DNA of 8,831 bases from Marinilabiliaceae bacterium (GTDB lineage: Bacteria; Bacteroidota; Bacteroidia; Bacteroidales; Marinilabiliaceae): positions 1-8,831 of the forward strand of contig JALVBA010000170.1 in NCBI GenBank assembly GCA_027010905.1, in the 5' to 3' direction. The position numbers and the translations under genes are program-made. Below are positions 6,568-8,831 of this stretch, piece after piece; position 1 is the stretch's first letter, and every line of letters starts with the position of its first letter. The notes under the pieces are model-generated. The model was not told the DNA's origin. It saw only the letters and a program-made list of their open reading frames with translations, and made no database searches.

Positions 6568-8193
6568 TTAAAACGGGAAATCTTTATCCATCTCCTCAAC
6601 TGCACGTTGAAGCACGTTATCAATCTTATGAATGATGGGATAGAATCCTTCATTGTCAATTGTATTACGGGCAATATATGCCTTCACTTCAATATCAAGT
6701 AGTGACTCCGACAGCTTCAACTGTTTTTGGTCAATCTTAATCTTCTTACTCTTTGCAAAAGATATAAAACCCTGAAGAATAGGTTGAGTGTTCAGATACT
6801 TTAACATAGAATCAGCATCTTTGTATCTTTTGAGAGTGTTGCGATTTTCGTCTGCATATTTCAAAGCATACTGATAAACAACTCCCGTTGCCCTCATAGT
6901 GTAGTATAGGTTGGTGTAGTGAGATGTGTCTCTTGGCACAAAAATATCGGGCATAATTCCGCCCCCACCATACACAACCCTACCGGATTTGGTGTAGTAT
7001 TTAAGAGTGTCGTTCTGCACTATACTATCCTTTTCAAAAAACTCACCATGCTCATATCTATTCATGATATCTTTGTAGTAGTCTTCAGCATCTCCAAATT
7101 TGTAAGGTTTCTGAATACTTCTGCCACTTGGAGTGTAGTATCTGGCAATTGTTAAACGTATGGCCGATCCGTCAGGCAGTGGAATCTGGTTCTGCACCAA
7201 TCCTTTCCCAAAACTTCGGCGCCCCAAAATTAGGCCTCTGTCGTTATCCTGAAGTGCTCCCGCAAAAATCTCACTTGCCGAGGCAGAATATTCATTCACA
7301 AGAACAATAACTTTTGCCTCCTGACATGAACCTACTCCATTGGCTTTTACTTCACGCCTTGGTTGCGATTTTCCTTCGGTGTAGAATATCAACTCATCAC
7401 GTTTCAGAAACTCATTTGTAATACTGAATGCAATATCGAGCAATCCGCCTGAATTGTTTCGTAGGTCAACAATTAGGTTTTTACACTTCTCCTCTTTTAG
7501 CTGTGCAAGAGCAGTAATAAACTCCTGATAGGTGTTTTGTGCGAAACGGTCAATCTTAACATAGCCTGTTATCTCATTTATCTTATAGGCCACATCAACG
7601 CTAGTAATAGGTATTTCACCCCGGATAATGTCAAAGTCAATCAGCTCTTTTACATTACGTCGTAGGATGGATACTTTTACCTTGGTTCCCATCTCACCTC
7701 TTAACTTATGGATAACGTCGTTGTTCTGAATTTTGATATCGGCAATAGTTGTGTCATTTACTCTGATTATCCTATCACCCGGAAGGATGCCGAGCTTTTC
7801 GGATGGTCCCCCTGAGATTACTGCAACAACAAGTACAGTATCATTTTGAATACTGAACTGTACCCCAATTCCACCGAAGTTACCCTCAAGCTCTTCGTTA
7901 ACCTTTGCCAGATTTTTTGCCGGAATATACATTGAATGAGGATCGAGATTCTCAACAATATGGGGGATAACCTTCTCCTCAAGCTTTTTTATATCTATTG
8001 TGTCAACATACTCCTCTTTTATAAGATTTAGAATTGTCTCCACCTTATCGGTTTGAGGATATATCAATAGAGGATTTCCTCCGCCAAGACCTTGTGCAGA
8101 GAGAAAGTACCTCCCGATGAAAATTCCTGATATCAGAAGTAGTGCAAAAATCATAGGCATGTAAATATACCTCTTGTTTCCTGAATTTGTCAT
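6568..8193 (-). CDS. ctpA: C-terminal processing peptidase, S41 family, with PDZ domain
   Basis: Periplasmic serine protease that cleaves proteins at or near their C-termini. The 541 residues begin with a basic stretch and one hydrophobic anchor at about 11-32; there is no lipobox Cys, so it is membrane-anchored or has an ordinary signal sequence. An N-terminal helical part (about 48-105, with LDPHSMYIP) is followed by FGGIGVQF. The PDZ domain spans about 112-180, including the ISGGPSEKLGILPGDRI substrate-binding region. The S41 core holds the DLRNNSGG oxyanion segment at 243-250, catalytic Ser305 in SASASEIF and Lys330 in SFGKG, spaced 25 residues as in E. coli Tsp/Prc. Residues from about 365 form a C-terminal extension without a motif I recognise. 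It starts 4 bp after the dCMP deaminase stop, so translational coupling is likely. Substrates cannot be told from the sequence. Confidence 0.95.
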   Translation of the reverse strand: MTNSGNKRYIYMPMIFALLLISGIFIGRYFLSAQGLGGGNPLLIYPQTDKVETILNLIKEEYVDTIDIKKLEEKVIPHIVENLDPHSMYIPAKNLAKVNEELEGNFGGIGVQFSIQNDTVLVVAVISGGPSEKLGILPGDRIIRVNDTTIADIKIQNNDVIHKLRGEMGTKVKVSILRRNVKELIDFDIIRGEIPITSVDVAYKINEITGYVKIDRFAQNTYQEFITALAQLKEEKCKNLIVDLRNNSGGLLDIAFSITNEFLKRDELIFYTEGKSQPRREVKANGVGSCQEAKVIVLVNEYSASASEIFAGALQDNDRGLILGRRSFGKGLVQNQIPLPDGSAIRLTIARYYTPSGRSIQKPYKFGDAEDYYKDIMNRYEHGEFFEKDSIVQNDTLKYYTKSGRVVYGGGGIMPDIFVPRDTSHYTNLYYTMRATGVVYQYALKYADENRNTLKRYKDADSMLKYLNTQPILQGFISFAKSKKIKIDQKQLKLSESLLDIEVKAYIARNTIDNEGFYPIIHKIDNVLQRAVEEMDKDFPF

Positions 8194-8197
8194 GTTG

Positions 8198-8641
8198 TTA
8201 TTCTTTAATTGTTATCTCTTCTTCAATATGTGCTATGTCAATATTGGCACGTTCAAGCAATTCAACTCCCTCTACGGAATGATACTTTTCGGAGAACACC
8301 ACCCTTTTTATGTCTGCCTGAATAATAAGCTTGGCACACTCAATACAGGGTGATGATGTTACATAAAGTGTAGAACCCTCTGAACTGTTATTTGAATGAG
8401 CAACCTTTGTAATTGCATTGGCTTCGGCATGCAGTACGTACGCCTTGGTTTTGTTATTCTCATCCTCACACTCATTTTCAAATCCTGATGGAGTACCGTT
8501 GTAACCATCACTAATAATCATCTTATTCTTCACAATCAATGCTCCAACCTGACGTCGCTTACAATATGAGTTGTGCGACCAGATACGAGCCATTGCAAGA
8601 TATCGTTGATCAAGCTTAAATTCTTTCTCCGTTCTATCCAT
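8198..8641 (-). CDS. dCMP deaminase (zinc-dependent cytidine/deoxycytidylate deaminase family)
   Basis: Converts dCMP to dUMP, the precursor for thymidylate synthase, in the cytoplasm. The 147 residues contain the zinc and catalytic motif HAE at 71-73 (His71 ligand, Glu73 proton shuttle) and PCIEC at 98-102 with ligands Cys99 and Cys102. The segment SDGYNGTPSGF at 44-54 is characteristic of dCMP deaminases (ComEB type), in contrast to cytidine, tRNA-adenosine or riboflavin-pathway deaminases. The start is ATG 8639-8641: an in-frame TAA lies only two codons upstream and no other start is available. It is the first gene of the leftward cluster within the window and ends 4 bp before the protease start. 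Feedback regulation by dCTP/dTTP is known for some relatives and cannot be judged here. Confidence 0.95.
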   Translation of the reverse strand: MDRTEKEFKLDQRYLAMARIWSHNSYCKRRQVGALIVKNKMIISDGYNGTPSGFENECEDENNKTKAYVLHAEANAITKVAHSNNSSEGSTLYVTSSPCIECAKLIIQADIKRVVFSEKYHSVEGVELLERANIDIAHIEEEITIKE

Positions 8642-8671
8642 ACCTTAAAACTATGAGTATCATTCAAAATC

Positions 8672-8691
8672 CAAAAATAATCACAAAATTA
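8672..8691 (-). promoter_or_regulatory. Possible Bacteroidota -7 elements ahead of the dCMP deaminase
   Basis: On the minus strand TAATTTTG (8684-8691) and TATTTTTG (8672-8679) both fit the -7 consensus TAnnTTTG, and lie 30-50 bp upstream of the start codon. Neither has a TTTG at the proper -33 distance, and the region is very AT-rich, so chance matches are quite possible. Confidence 0.25.
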
Positions 8692-8698
8692 ACAAAAC

Positions 8699-8791
8699 GG
8701 GAGTTTTTCATTTATAAAAGTGATTATTGGCTAAATATTATTTTGAGGTGCTAGGAGAAATAATTAGCCATTCTAAAGTAGAAGAACTCCC
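8699..8791. repeat. Nested imperfect inverted repeat in the right-hand intergenic region
   Basis: The outer arms GGGAGTTTTTC (8699-8709) and GAAGAACTCCC (8781-8791) match at 10 of 11 positions. The inner arms GGCTAAATATT (8729-8739) and AATAATTAGCC (8759-8769) also match at 10 of 11, around a 19-base loop. Read on the minus strand, the foldback ends AACTCCC and is followed by GTTTTGTT, which resembles a terminator tail for a gene beyond the right edge. It could also be a degenerate mobile-element remnant or a structured leader. Confidence 0.4.
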
Positions 8792-8831
8792 TATCTCTTG
8801 TACCTTGATTTATCATTACAAATCTTTGTAT

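Larger units (their letters stand above)
8642..8831. other. Right-edge intergenic region
   Basis: These 190 AT-rich bases contain no credible coding frame and no tRNA-like fold that I can see. They hold the possible promoter elements and the nested inverted repeat listed separately. A small palindrome, ACAAATCTTTGT, lies at the extreme right, near 8818-8829. Confidence 0.5.

Noticed and set aside
8642..8831. A tRNA or small RNA gene at the right edge
   Set aside because: No cloverleaf, anticodon arm or TTC-containing T-loop could be found. The inverted repeats do not fit a tRNA.

Overview
The window looks like chromosome from a member of the Bacteroidota, most likely order Bacteroidales. Three things suggest this: the 46-bp, type II-C-like CRISPR repeat, a small protein of the Bacteroidota family DUF4834, and scarce Shine-Dalgarno sequences in AT-rich DNA. 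This assignment is inference from remembered family traits, since no marker RNA gene is present.

Layout, left to right. Positions 22-673 hold nine identical 46-bp CRISPR repeats separated by eight spacers of 29-30 bp. The array probably runs off the left edge, and no cas gene or tracrRNA is visible. From 749 to 8641 every gene lies on the minus strand, so transcription order is right to left: dCMP deaminase (8198-8641), S41 C-terminal processing protease (6568-8193), DUF4834 membrane protein (6239-6505), L-aspartate oxidase nadB (4605-6188), ribosome-assembly GTPase rsgA (3687-4598), and a hybrid sensor histidine kinase with two receiver domains (749-3343, with a frameshifted 5' part to 3546). 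The 190 bp at the right edge carry no gene but contain a nested inverted repeat and possible promoter elements.

The first five genes look like a housekeeping cluster covering dTTP precursor supply, cell-envelope proteolysis, NAD synthesis and 30S maturation. Gaps are 4, 62, 50 and 6 bp. The histidine kinase follows after 140 bp that contain a perfect 9-bp inverted repeat, and it may be a separate unit.

The most useful observations are these. (1) Each CRISPR repeat, read on the minus strand, contains an exact match to the Bacteroidota -7 promoter motif TAnnTTTG with a TTG 18 bp upstream, so each repeat may carry its own crRNA promoter. (2) The histidine kinase appears to have lost its first membrane segment to a one-base frameshift near 3400-3412. 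(3) rsgA seems to start at TTG, in the same frame as nadB and only three codons after its stop. I saw no clear evidence of a wholly new system. The cas genes, which lie outside the window, are the obvious next thing to look at.
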